Below are positions 57,205 to 64,000 of a stretch of 64,000 nucleotides of DNA, piece after piece. Every line of letters begins with the position of its first letter. The stretch's first letter is position 1. Origin of the DNA: Brachybacterium sp036311905 (GTDB lineage: Bacteria > Actinomycetota > Actinomycetes > Actinomycetales > Dermabacteraceae); assembly GCF_036311905.1 (NCBI RefSeq), contig NZ_JAZDCH010000024.1:13211-77210 (forward strand). Direction: 5' to 3'. The notes under the pieces were generated by a model. It saw nothing but the letters and a program-made list of their open reading frames with translations, made no database searches and had not been told where the DNA came from. The translations under genes and the position numbers were made by a program.

Positions 57205-58271
57205 AGGACCAGACAGAACGACCTGCCGACCCGTCGGCCACCGCCACCGCCACCGCCACCGCCACCGCCGTCCCTCACACCGGCCCGTCGGCGCTCACTC
57301 CCGCCGAGGCGACGACCGCCGCGCAGAGAGTGCTCGATGCGGTCGAGACCGCCGTCGTCGGCAAGCGCCCGGCCCTGGAGAAGGTCCTCACCGGCATCCT
57401 CGCCGGCGGGCACGTGCTGCTCGAGGACCTGCCCGGCCTCGGCAAGACCCTCGCCGCTCGCTCCTTCGCCCAGGCGCTTGGCCTGCCGTTCACGCGCGCC
57501 CAGTTCACGCCGGATCTGCTGCCCGCGGACCTGACCGGCGCGGAGGTCTTCGACCAGCGCACCGGCGAGTTCGTGTTCCGCCCGGGCCCCGTGTTCACCG
57601 GTCTGCTGCTGGCCGACGAGATCAACCGCACGCCCCCGAAGACCCAGTCGGCGCTGCTCGAGGCGATGCAGGAGCGGCAGGTCTCGGTCGAGGGCACGAC
57701 GCGCAAGCTGCCGCAGCCGTTCCACGTGCTCGCCACCGCGAACCCCGTCGAGCACGAGGGCACCTATCCGCTGCCCGAGGCGCAGCTCGACCGCTTCCTG
57801 CTCCGGCTCAGCTTCGGCTATCCCAGCCCCGAGGAGGAGTGGTCGGTGGTCGCGCGGCGCCTGGACCGTCGGCGCGAGGAGCAGGAGGTCGCACAGGTCC
57901 TCGACGCCGAAGGGCTGCTCGCCGTCCAGGCCGCGGTCGAGGAGGTCCACGTGACCGAGGCGGTCGGCCATTACGCGGTCTCGCTCGTGGCGGCGACCCG
58001 GCAGCACCAGCACGCGCTCGTCGGGGCCTCCCCGCGCGGCACCCTCGCCCTGATCACCTGCGCCCGGGCGCTCGCCTTGATCCGCGGGCGGCAGTACGTC
58101 GTGCCGGAGGACGTCAAGGCTCTCGCGCATGCCGCGCTCGACCACCGGGTCACGGTCAAGCCCGAGCTGTGGCTGCAGAACGCCACCGGGGCCGGGGTCG
58201 TCGACGCCGTGCTCTCCCAGGTGTCGGTCCCGGCCGCTGCCGAGTGCGACGGGGCGGCTGGCGGCGCGTGA
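57201..58271 (+). CDS. MoxR-family AAA ATPase
   Basis: 356 aa. Walker A LEDLPGLGKTLAARSFA (about 74-90), FTPDLLPADLTGAEVF, Walker B GLLLADEINRTPPKTQ, sensor 1 VLATANP and the arginine finger region LDRFLL make a clear MoxR. Such ATPases assist maturation of protein complexes with DUF58 partners. The N-terminal 30 residues contain an (Ala-Thr)n run coded by about five CCACCG hexamers (57238-57270). ATG overlaps the previous stop; its stop overlaps the DUF58 start (GTGA). Confidence 0.95.
   Translation: MKDQTERPADPSATATATATATAVPHTGPSALTPAEATTAAQRVLDAVETAVVGKRPALEKVLTGILAGGHVLLEDLPGLGKTLAARSFAQALGLPFTRAQFTPDLLPADLTGAEVFDQRTGEFVFRPGPVFTGLLLADEINRTPPKTQSALLEAMQERQVSVEGTTRKLPQPFHVLATANPVEHEGTYPLPEAQLDRFLLRLSFGYPSPEEEWSVVARRLDRRREEQEVAQVLDAEGLLAVQAAVEEVHVTEAVGHYAVSLVAATRQHQHALVGASPRGTLALITCARALALIRGRQYVVPEDVKALAHAALDHRVTVKPELWLQNATGAGVVDAVLSQVSVPAAAECDGAAGGA
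57238..57270 (+). repeat. Hexanucleotide repeat in the MoxR gene
   Basis: About five and a half in-frame copies of CCACCG coding an Ala-Thr run near the MoxR N terminus. Slippage would change length by two residues without a frameshift. Confidence 0.9.
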
Positions 58272-59620
58272 GCTCCCCGACGACCAGCGGGGCCAGCGCG
58301 CCCACGACCCGCGGCGCCCTCCGGGCGACCCCGGCGCTCGTGCGCGCCGTGCTCGCCGTCGCCGTCGCGCTCGGTCTCGCGGTGCTGGTGGGGCGTCCGC
58401 AGGTGGTGATCGCGGCGCTGCCGCTGCTGGTGTGGGTGGTCCTCGCCCTCGGCCGACGGCATCTCCGCGGCGAGGACGAGCGCGGGGACGGGCCCGTGAT
58501 CGCGACCGGGCGTCGCACGCTCGAGGAGGGCGGCACCACCACCGTCGCCGTGGTGACCGCCCCCGGCACCCTGACGGCCCTCGCCGTGCCGCTGCGCTCC
58601 GGGGCCCGCTTCTCGCCGAAGCTGGGTGCCGCAGCCGGCGACGGCGAGGTGCGGATGCGGGTCAGCGCGAACCGCTGGGGCCGGGTCCGGGTGGGTCCGC
58701 TGCACGTTGTGCAGGCCGACGGGCTGGGCGCCTTCCGCACCGAGCAGACCCTTCCCCCGGTGGACGTGCGGGTCGTGCCCTCCTCGACCGTCCTCGACGC
58801 CCCGGTGGAGGTGCCCACGCCGATCGGTGTCAGCGGCGCGCACCTGTCCCGGCGCCGGGGTGACGGGACGGCGCTCAGCGAGGTGCGCGAGTTCCGGACC
58901 GGGGATCGTCTGCATCGCATCAACTGGCGCGTGACCAGTCGCACCGGGCGGCTGCACACCAACGCGACGTTCACCGAGCAGGACACGGACGTCCTGCTGG
59001 TCACCGACACCATCACCGATGTGCAGCCCGCGCCGTGGGCCGACGCCGATGCACCGACGAGCCTCGACATGACCGTCCGGGCGACGGCGGCCGTCGCCCG
59101 GCACTACCTGGCCGCCGGGGACCGGGTGTCCGTGTTCGACATCGGGCAGTTGATCGGCCCGGTGCGGGCGGGGACGGGGCCGCGGCAGCTGCGGGTGCTC
59201 ACCGACGCGCTCGCCCGCGCCGGCCGCGACGACGGGACGGCCCGCTCGATCCACCGGCTGGGGCGGGTGCGCGCCGGGACCCTGGCCGTGGTCTGCTCGC
59301 CGCTGCTGAACGACCAGGCCATCGCGCAGATCGGTGTTCTCGTGGCCCATGGTGCGGACGTGATCGTCGTGGACACCCTGCCGCCGAGCATCGGAGAAGT
59401 CGCCGCGCTGACCGGTCGGCCGCTGCGAGTCGACGGGACGGTCTCGGAACGGTTCTGGGCGGAAGCGTGGGCACTGCGACGGCTGCTGCGCGGCACGACG
59501 GTGCGGGAGCTGCGGGAATCGGGCGTGCCCGTGATCCCGTGGGAGGGGCCGTCCTCGCTGACGCCGGTGCTGCTCTCCCTCGCCGCCGCACGCACCGCCC
59601 CGCGACGGAGGAGGTCCTGA
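58268..59620 (+). CDS. DUF58 protein
   Basis: 450 aa, GTG start overlapping the MoxR stop. Two hydrophobic segments (about 24-70) precede a periplasm- or cytosol-facing domain with RRRGDGTALSEVREFRTGDRLHRINWRVTSRTGRLH, the DUF58 signature (GD..R.I.W....R). A von-Willebrand-factor-A-like part follows (DVLLVTDTITD, then DRVSVFDIG). Operon partner of MoxR. The signature is intact, so the protein is probably functional. Confidence 0.9.
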   Translation: MSSPTTSGASAPTTRGALRATPALVRAVLAVAVALGLAVLVGRPQVVIAALPLLVWVVLALGRRHLRGEDERGDGPVIATGRRTLEEGGTTTVAVVTAPGTLTALAVPLRSGARFSPKLGAAAGDGEVRMRVSANRWGRVRVGPLHVVQADGLGAFRTEQTLPPVDVRVVPSSTVLDAPVEVPTPIGVSGAHLSRRRGDGTALSEVREFRTGDRLHRINWRVTSRTGRLHTNATFTEQDTDVLLVTDTITDVQPAPWADADAPTSLDMTVRATAAVARHYLAAGDRVSVFDIGQLIGPVRAGTGPRQLRVLTDALARAGRDDGTARSIHRLGRVRAGTLAVVCSPLLNDQAIAQIGVLVAHGADVIVVDTLPPSIGEVAALTGRPLRVDGTVSERFWAEAWALRRLLRGTTVRELRESGVPVIPWEGPSSLTPVLLSLAAARTAPRRRRS

Positions 59621-60168
59621 TGCGCGCACCGCGGATGCTCGATCCGATCGCCGAGCGGCTGCTGGACCTGCGCCGCATCAGCGGCACCCAGTGGGCGCTG
59701 CGGGGGCTCGGGGTGGTGGGCTTCGCGGTCGCCACCTTGCTGGCCATGCCGGCCGGACCCCTCGCGAACCTCGGCACGGGAATCGTCTCGCTGCTCGTGA
59801 TGGTCGGCGCATTCGCGCTGGTGCTCCGCCCGGACAGCGAGATCGGGGTCCTGGCTCCGATCGCGGTGCTCGCCGTGCTCGTGCCACAGCCGGGGCTGTC
59901 GATGGGCAGAGCGGCGCTCGTGGGGGTCGCCCTGCTGGTGGCGCATGCCGTGTTCGCGCTGGCAGCGACGATTCCCGCCCACGGCACGCTCGAGCGGTCC
60001 GCATGGCGGCTGTGGGGGCGGATGCTGCTGGCGGTGATCGGCTTCTCCGTCATCGCCGGTCTGGTCCTGGCCATGGTGTCCCTCGTCGACCTCGGACCGT
60101 GGACGATCTCCGTGGCGGTGCTCGCGGTCCTGGGCCTGGTCGTGCTGCTGCTGCCGCGGAAGTCGTGA
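59620..60168 (+). CDS. Four-helix membrane protein ending the MoxR operon
   Basis: 182 aa, with its ATG overlapping the DUF58 stop by one base (TGATG). A soluble head (APRMLDPIAERLLDLRRISG) is followed by hydrophobic segments at about 28-48, 54-71, 79-110 and 132-176, the last two long enough for a hairpin. Conserved family not recognised; it occupies the place usually held by a transglutaminase-like protein. A weak hairpin follows. Confidence 0.7.
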   Translation: MRAPRMLDPIAERLLDLRRISGTQWALRGLGVVGFAVATLLAMPAGPLANLGTGIVSLLVMVGAFALVLRPDSEIGVLAPIAVLAVLVPQPGLSMGRAALVGVALLVAHAVFALAATIPAHGTLERSAWRLWGRMLLAVIGFSVIAGLVLAMVSLVDLGPWTISVAVLAVLGLVVLLLPRKS

Positions 60169-60175
60169 GGTAGCT

Positions 60176-60192
60176 CGGGGACCGGATCCCCG
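60176..60192 (+). terminator. Weak hairpin after the MoxR operon
   Basis: CGGGGA (60176-60181) pairs with TCCCCG (60187-60192), a six-base stem with a five-base loop. Might terminate transcription; short. Confidence 0.35.
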
Positions 60193-60243
60193 GCGCCTCG
60201 CTCGACGCAGGCGTGCTCACGCACCGCGGGGCCGCGGGCGACC

Positions 60244-61878
60244 TCAGGCCGCCGCTGGCGGCGGTTCCCGTCCCTGGTCGACACGGTCGCCTCTGAGGTC
60301 TCTGCCGTCGATCGCAGCGTCGGACGGCTCTGCGGTCGCAGGGTCTGGCTCGTCGGCGGGCCGGCGGTCGATCTCGTGGTCGATCTGGCAGTCGATCTCG
60401 GCCCCGTCCGGCGCCTCGGCGGGCGTCTCCTCCAGGATCTCCGCACCGAGCGCATCAGCCATGGTGCGCAGAGCGGGTGAGGTGGAGGTGTAGACGTGGC
60501 CCGTGGGGGTGCGGATGGTCAGCCGGCTCGGGGCACCGTCGCTCGCTGGCTCGAGATCGGTGTGCCACCCGGGCATCTCCTTGGCGAGGTTGAAGCGCTG
60601 GCAGAGCCCCACTCCGTTGGCGGCGTCGGTGTTCCCGCCGTCCGCGAAGCGGTGGACGTGGTCGACGTCGTGGATCGCCGCATCGCACCAGGGGGTGCGG
60701 CAGCGCTGGTCGCGCTGCAGGATGAAGCGGCGCGTGGCACCGCGGAACAGGCGCCGACGGGGGTCGGCTTCCTGGAGCTCGCCGGTGCGGGGGTCGGTGT
60801 AGAGGCGGCGGATCCATCGGGCGGCTTGCGTGACCTCCGGCGGGGTGATCTGCGGCGGTGGTTCGTCGGGGGTGCCAACTCGGCGGGCATGTTCGGGGGC
60901 GCTGTCCTTGCGGGGCAACTCCGCGGTGCTCGCGAGGGGTGAACGCTCCGGGGCACTGCTCCCGTGGCGCTGGGGCATGCCCGCGCTCGCCGTGAGGGTT
61001 CCGAGGGCCAGGTCGCGTGCGACGGGCCCGGGCAGTGGGTGGCCGTCGATCCACGCCGTCTGCACTTCGTCTCCCAGGAGCGTCGTGTCGGTCATGAGCA
61101 GCTGGATCTCGACGGACAGGTCTTCCGGCTTCTCGAGCCCGGTGACCCGCTTGACCATGGTGTCGGCCATGATCTGGCCCTTCGTGCGCTGGTCGCCGCT
61201 CGACCGCGCGCTCTTCGCGGCGTCGGTGAGCGACGAGAACACGGCGACACCTTCCTGGAGGGGAAGGACCGCCCGGAGGATCGACATCCCGTCGACGGCG
61301 GGCTGCAGCGTGACCCTGCGATCGGCCACGGCCCGCTGGTGCCGCTTCACCGCTGCTTCGGGGTCGAGCTCTTGGGCCCGCGCTCGGGCGAGGTCCCCCG
61401 CGCGCCGCGCGGTGACGGTGGGGAGGCTGTCTGCCACGGCGGCGTCGACGCTCGCTCGATCCTCGTCGTCGAGCACGAGCACGTTCTCCGCGACGCGGCG
61501 GGCAGCGAGCTCGCTGATCTCACCGGCGTCGAGCAGTGCCGAGGTCCGGGGCAGGGAGTCCAGGAGCACGCGATGCAGGGCGACCTCGTCGGATGCCTGC
61601 TTGGGGGTGATGCGTCGTGCGAGCGCGACCTGATCGGCGATGCCTCGTCCGCGCTGATCGCGCGCGACCCCCTGCTGCTCCTGCGTGCGGATCTGGGCGG
61701 TCCAGAAGGCTCTCTCCGCGCGGGCTTGGACGGCGGCGACGCGCGCTTTCGCCCGCTCCGTCGCGGCGATGAGGTCTACCAGTGCGGCCTCGGTCTCGAG
61801 GGCCGGTTCCTCGGCGTCGGGCGCCTCGTCGAGGAGCGTCGCGAGCCGCGTCGTCCAGCGCTGTGCGTCGTTCTCCAT
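60244..61878 (-). CDS. DUF222/13E12-type HNH endonuclease-domain protein
   Basis: 544 aa. Residues about 1-300 are the helical DUF222 (13E12-repeat) region, with repeated ALVDLIAATERAKARVAAVQ and AEISELAARRVAENVLV-like segments. The C-terminal HNH nuclease is near residues 390-440: RRFILQRDQRCRTPWCDA, then HDVDHVHRFADGGNTDAANG and LCQRFNLAK, where DHVHR and the following NLAK give the His-Asn-His. Common multi-copy family in actinobacteria, thought mobile or nuclease-related; function not shown. A variable, Asp/Pro-rich tail of 60 residues follows. GAGGAGG lies before the ATG. Confidence 0.9.
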   Translation of the reverse strand: MENDAQRWTTRLATLLDEAPDAEEPALETEAALVDLIAATERAKARVAAVQARAERAFWTAQIRTQEQQGVARDQRGRGIADQVALARRITPKQASDEVALHRVLLDSLPRTSALLDAGEISELAARRVAENVLVLDDEDRASVDAAVADSLPTVTARRAGDLARARAQELDPEAAVKRHQRAVADRRVTLQPAVDGMSILRAVLPLQEGVAVFSSLTDAAKSARSSGDQRTKGQIMADTMVKRVTGLEKPEDLSVEIQLLMTDTTLLGDEVQTAWIDGHPLPGPVARDLALGTLTASAGMPQRHGSSAPERSPLASTAELPRKDSAPEHARRVGTPDEPPPQITPPEVTQAARWIRRLYTDPRTGELQEADPRRRLFRGATRRFILQRDQRCRTPWCDAAIHDVDHVHRFADGGNTDAANGVGLCQRFNLAKEMPGWHTDLEPASDGAPSRLTIRTPTGHVYTSTSPALRTMADALGAEILEETPAEAPDGAEIDCQIDHEIDRRPADEPDPATAEPSDAAIDGRDLRGDRVDQGREPPPAAA

Positions 61879-62058
61879 GGGGCACCCCCTCCTCCGCGTT
61901 CGCCGTGCTCTGCCGTTCCTGGAGTGGAACGGCCTTCTCGAACAAGCGTGCGGGTTCTCGGCGGTGGGGGCGAGTGCAGGCGCTCGATTGGGGATAAAGG
62001 CGCTCTGGGGAGGAACGGTTCCGGCGGTGGGGGGAGACCGACGTCGGAGAGACTGCCG

Positions 62059-63036
62059 TCAGATCTCTCGGTGAGTCGCCTCGGGGTCCTTCGGGCCTTC
62101 GGTCTCCGCGGTCCGCTCAGGAACCCACGGGTCCCCCTCCTCGTCGACCGGAACATCACCATTGACAAGTCGCGACTCCAACGACTTCGAGAAGATCGGA
62201 ATCGGATCGGACGCGACATCGATCGTCCCGTCGATGTCCTGCCACGCACCGCCGGCGACGGAGAACTGGCCGCTGAAGGTGGTGGTCAACGTGACGTCAT
62301 ACCAACCCTCCTGCGTGTACGTCGCCGACACCTGTTCCGACGGATACGGAGCTCCCGGGTCCGTCGTCGTGATCGTGTTCCCGTCACCGAGGTCCCAGTG
62401 ATAGCTCACCGGGATCGCCCGCACCTGAACCGGCGTCCCCAGCAGTGTCATGTCCATCGTCTGAGTCTCGGACTCCGCGTAGAGCACGTTGACCATGTTC
62501 ACCGGCAACCACCCCTCCGGCGGACCCGCCGACGCCACCAACGGCTGCACCGGCATCGACGCGAAATCTTCGAGAGTCACGGTGATCACGACAGGCTGAT
62601 CACCCTGGACAAGGGTTCCGCCTCGCGCGCGGCATTCGTAGTCGAGCAGAGTCTCCGACTCTTGGCCAGATCGAGTATCCACATGCAACACCTCGGTCGC
62701 GATGAACCCATCCCCGTCACCCGCAGCAGCATCCCTAACGATGCACACAATGTTGTCCACCTGGCAACGAGTGTTATCGAAGTCCGACTCCGAGATTTCC
62801 GCGCACGAATGGCGGCTGCTACTGGAGAGTTCTCGAGAGGTGACGTAGACCTCGGGCCGAGATCTTGAGCCTTCATTCCCACCCGTTGCGCCAAAGCGAT
62901 GCTTTGAAACATTTAGAAGGTGCGCTCCAAGAATCTGCGAACCATTCGTACCGAACTCCGGAGTCGCGTTGGCGGGCACGCCCCCGATAACCATTCCAAG
63001 CAAAAGTATGACTAAGCCCGTCAGGAAACGTCGCAT
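62059..63036 (-). CDS. Secreted PKD-domain protein, low-GC N-terminal half
   Basis: 325 aa. Signal peptide MRRFLTGLVILLLGMVIGG then ANA cleavage. A Ser/Asp-rich, cysteine-containing region (HSCAEISESDFDNTRC, NIVCIVRD, YECRARG) gives at least four cysteines able to form disulfides outside the cell. A PKD domain lies at about 205-260 (SYHWDLGDGNTITT, SEQVSATYTQEGWYDVTLTT). The first 100 codons have clearly lower GC than the neighbours (AT-rich codons). ATG at 63036 is chosen because GAGGAA is five bases upstream and the upstream gene's stop overlaps (TGATG). Partner of the DUF6318 lipoprotein. Confidence 0.75.
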   Translation of the reverse strand: MRRFLTGLVILLLGMVIGGVPANATPEFGTNGSQILGAHLLNVSKHRFGATGGNEGSRSRPEVYVTSRELSSSSRHSCAEISESDFDNTRCQVDNIVCIVRDAAAGDGDGFIATEVLHVDTRSGQESETLLDYECRARGGTLVQGDQPVVITVTLEDFASMPVQPLVASAGPPEGWLPVNMVNVLYAESETQTMDMTLLGTPVQVRAIPVSYHWDLGDGNTITTTDPGAPYPSEQVSATYTQEGWYDVTLTTTFSGQFSVAGGAWQDIDGTIDVASDPIPIFSKSLESRLVNGDVPVDEEGDPWVPERTAETEGPKDPEATHREI

Positions 63037-63674
63037 CACAATTCCTCGGATTGGACACTCGAAGCAAAATCCGAGACAAGCCAGCTACCGTTAACCCAAT
63101 CCAGTCCTCCGGTTGCGATAAGTGTCGACGCCTCGACGTTTTTCATGCCAGCACCATCCGCGGCAGGTTCCACATGCTCGCCGACAAGGATGGCGCACTC
63201 GGCAAGGACCTGGTGCTCTCCAGAGGTGTTACGCGCCGAGGAGTCAACGAAATCCACATTGGTCTCGCCCCAATACCCCCCAGACTCCCCCAACTCCTCA
63301 ATCTCGACTCGCATCGCCTCGCAGTTCGCGCACTCAGGATCAGACAACTCGGCCAGCACACCGGGATCCCCGGTCATATAGCCGACGATCGCCACATCCC
63401 AGAAGTACTTGAACGCCTGCTCCGCCCCCTCCGGCGTCTGCTCGTCCATCCCCGGATAGTCCGCGGGGTCGGGCGCAGGGATATCCGGCGCAGCCTCGGT
63501 CGAGCCCTCGTCGCCTCCGCCGTCGCTCGCACCGCCATCGCCCCCGCCGTCGCTCTGTCCGATGTCGATCGAGGGCGGCGGGTCGGTCTTCGTACCCTCC
63601 GACGGATCACCGCACGCGGCGAGCCCCAAGGTCAGAGCGGCAGCGGCCACAGCGGCCAGGAGTCGACGAGACAT
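63036..63674 (-). CDS. DUF6318-family lipoprotein
   Basis: 212 aa. Signal SRRLLAAVAAAALTLGLAAC with lipobox Cys21, then a Gly/Asp/Ser-rich linker (SDGGGDGGASDGGGDEGSTE) and the DUF6318 domain: QAFKYFWDVAIVGYMTGDPGVLAELSDPECANCEAM, with the CANC pair and a C-terminal beta region (LDWVNGSWLVSDFAS). The second ATG (63674) has GGAAGG seven bases upstream and starts the signal, so it is preferred over 63689. Its TGA overlaps the PKD gene start: the two are co-translated. Function unknown; exposed on the membrane's outer face. Confidence 0.82.
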   Translation of the reverse strand: MSRRLLAAVAAAALTLGLAACGDPSEGTKTDPPPSIDIGQSDGGGDGGASDGGGDEGSTEAAPDIPAPDPADYPGMDEQTPEGAEQAFKYFWDVAIVGYMTGDPGVLAELSDPECANCEAMRVEIEELGESGGYWGETNVDFVDSSARNTSGEHQVLAECAILVGEHVEPAADGAGMKNVEASTLIATGGLDWVNGSWLVSDFASSVQSEEL

Positions 63675-64000
63675 GCGGGAGCCTTCCATATGTGCAGCAG
63701 ATCACGGTGACCCTACCCAGCCCGCCCACAGCCCTCCACCCGCTCCCGCGGATTGTGGATGAACCGGGGTCGGGTCTCCGTCACCCCGAGCAGGCCGCTC
63801 GACCGCCTCGCGCAGGACCCGCCGGCCGATGGCCCCCTCGAGATCTGCCGTCCCCACGCCGACCAGGAAGCGGGCGTGGATCCACGATCGCGCGAGGGGC
63901 TCGAGGGGCGCGAGGGGCGCACGGCGCGCGAGTCAGCGTCCTGCGCGTCGAGGCGGGGACGCTCGCGGCCCTCTCGGGCTGAGCGTCCCCGCCTCGGACG
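63675..64000. other. Right-end region without a supported gene
   Basis: 326 bases. Open frames in it are Arg/Pro/Gly-rich and read like GC shadows. Around 63890-63930 short GAGGGGCGCG-type repeats occur, and a strong hairpin fills the end. Confidence 0.6.
63949..63996 (-). terminator. Strong hairpin at the right edge
   Basis: 16-base perfect stem CGAGGCGGGGACGCTC (63949-63964) with 63981-63996 and a 16-base loop that can pair internally. Most simply the terminator of a minus-strand gene lying just beyond the window. Confidence 0.6.

Noticed and set aside
57238..57270. Phase-variable contingency repeat in MoxR
   Set aside because: Six-base units keep the frame, so on/off switching is not possible.
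60244..61878. HNH/DUF222 protein taken as a homing endonuclease or mobile element
   Set aside because: No intron, intein or flanking repeats are visible, and the family is usually chromosomal and multi-copy. Called as a gene only.
63692..63982. Plus-strand frame at the right edge
   Set aside because: Arg/Pro/Gly-rich, ends inside a strong hairpin and has no ribosome binding site.
1..64000. tRNA, rRNA, CRISPR array, insertion sequence or prophage
   Set aside because: No array of spaced direct repeats, transposase or integrase frame, or recognisable cloverleaf was seen.

Overview
The window is high-GC, densely coded bacterial chromosome with no tRNA, rRNA, CRISPR array or insertion sequence that I can see. 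Gene content (a sterol-carrier-like protein beside purF/purM, GuaB3, DUF3151, DUF3817, SURF1, a DUF58/MoxR/DUF4129 block, a MogA-MoaE fusion, a DUF222/HNH protein and a DUF6318 lipoprotein) points to an actinobacterium. Codon bias and protein style most resemble Brachybacterium (Dermabacteraceae); the genus is inference from memory, not a search result.

Left part (1-12 kb): a purine block on the minus strand (purM cut by the window edge, purF, and a purA-SCP2-like-cutC-membrane protein chain joined by 4-base overlaps), DUF3151, then a plus-strand APH-fold kinase with dtd, a HAD phosphatase, gpmA, a HerA-like ATPase and an acyltransferase. 12-16 kb: a TetR/MFS efflux pair with a repeat operator, a GNAT, and a scarred locus (15.5-16.0 kb) where a promoter and palindrome head a decayed antitoxin-like reading frame that runs into a copy of the GNAT 3' end.

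16-37 kb is mostly housekeeping: guaA-DUF3817-SURF1, pta-ackA (acetate overflow), a RibD-like reductase, guaB3 and guaB, a PiT phosphate transporter behind an apparent PHO box, a ThrE/RluA operon, and groES-groL under two CIRCE elements. GMP synthesis is unusually complete here: purF, purM, purA, guaA, guaB and guaB3 all lie within 29 kb.

37-55 kb: molybdenum cofactor genes (mogA-moaE fusion, moaC, moeA minus; moaA, moaD plus; moeB-rhodanese minus), then a complete peptide/nickel-type ABC importer with a fused two-domain ATPase and a Tat-type lipoprotein, then a second moeA. The molybdenum genes could make molybdopterin from GTP, but no molybdate transporter or molybdoenzyme is in the window. 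53.6-60.2 kb: a quinone-oxidoreductase-like gene and a tight methyltransferase-DUF4129-MoxR-DUF58 operon. 60.2-64 kb: a DUF222/HNH protein and a low-GC pair of secreted proteins (DUF6318 lipoprotein and PKD protein), the most accessory-looking part.

A recurrent regulatory theme is leaderless transcription: about twenty genes have a TANNNT-like -10 hexamer ending 6-7 bases before the start codon and no ribosome binding site. I used this to choose several starts.
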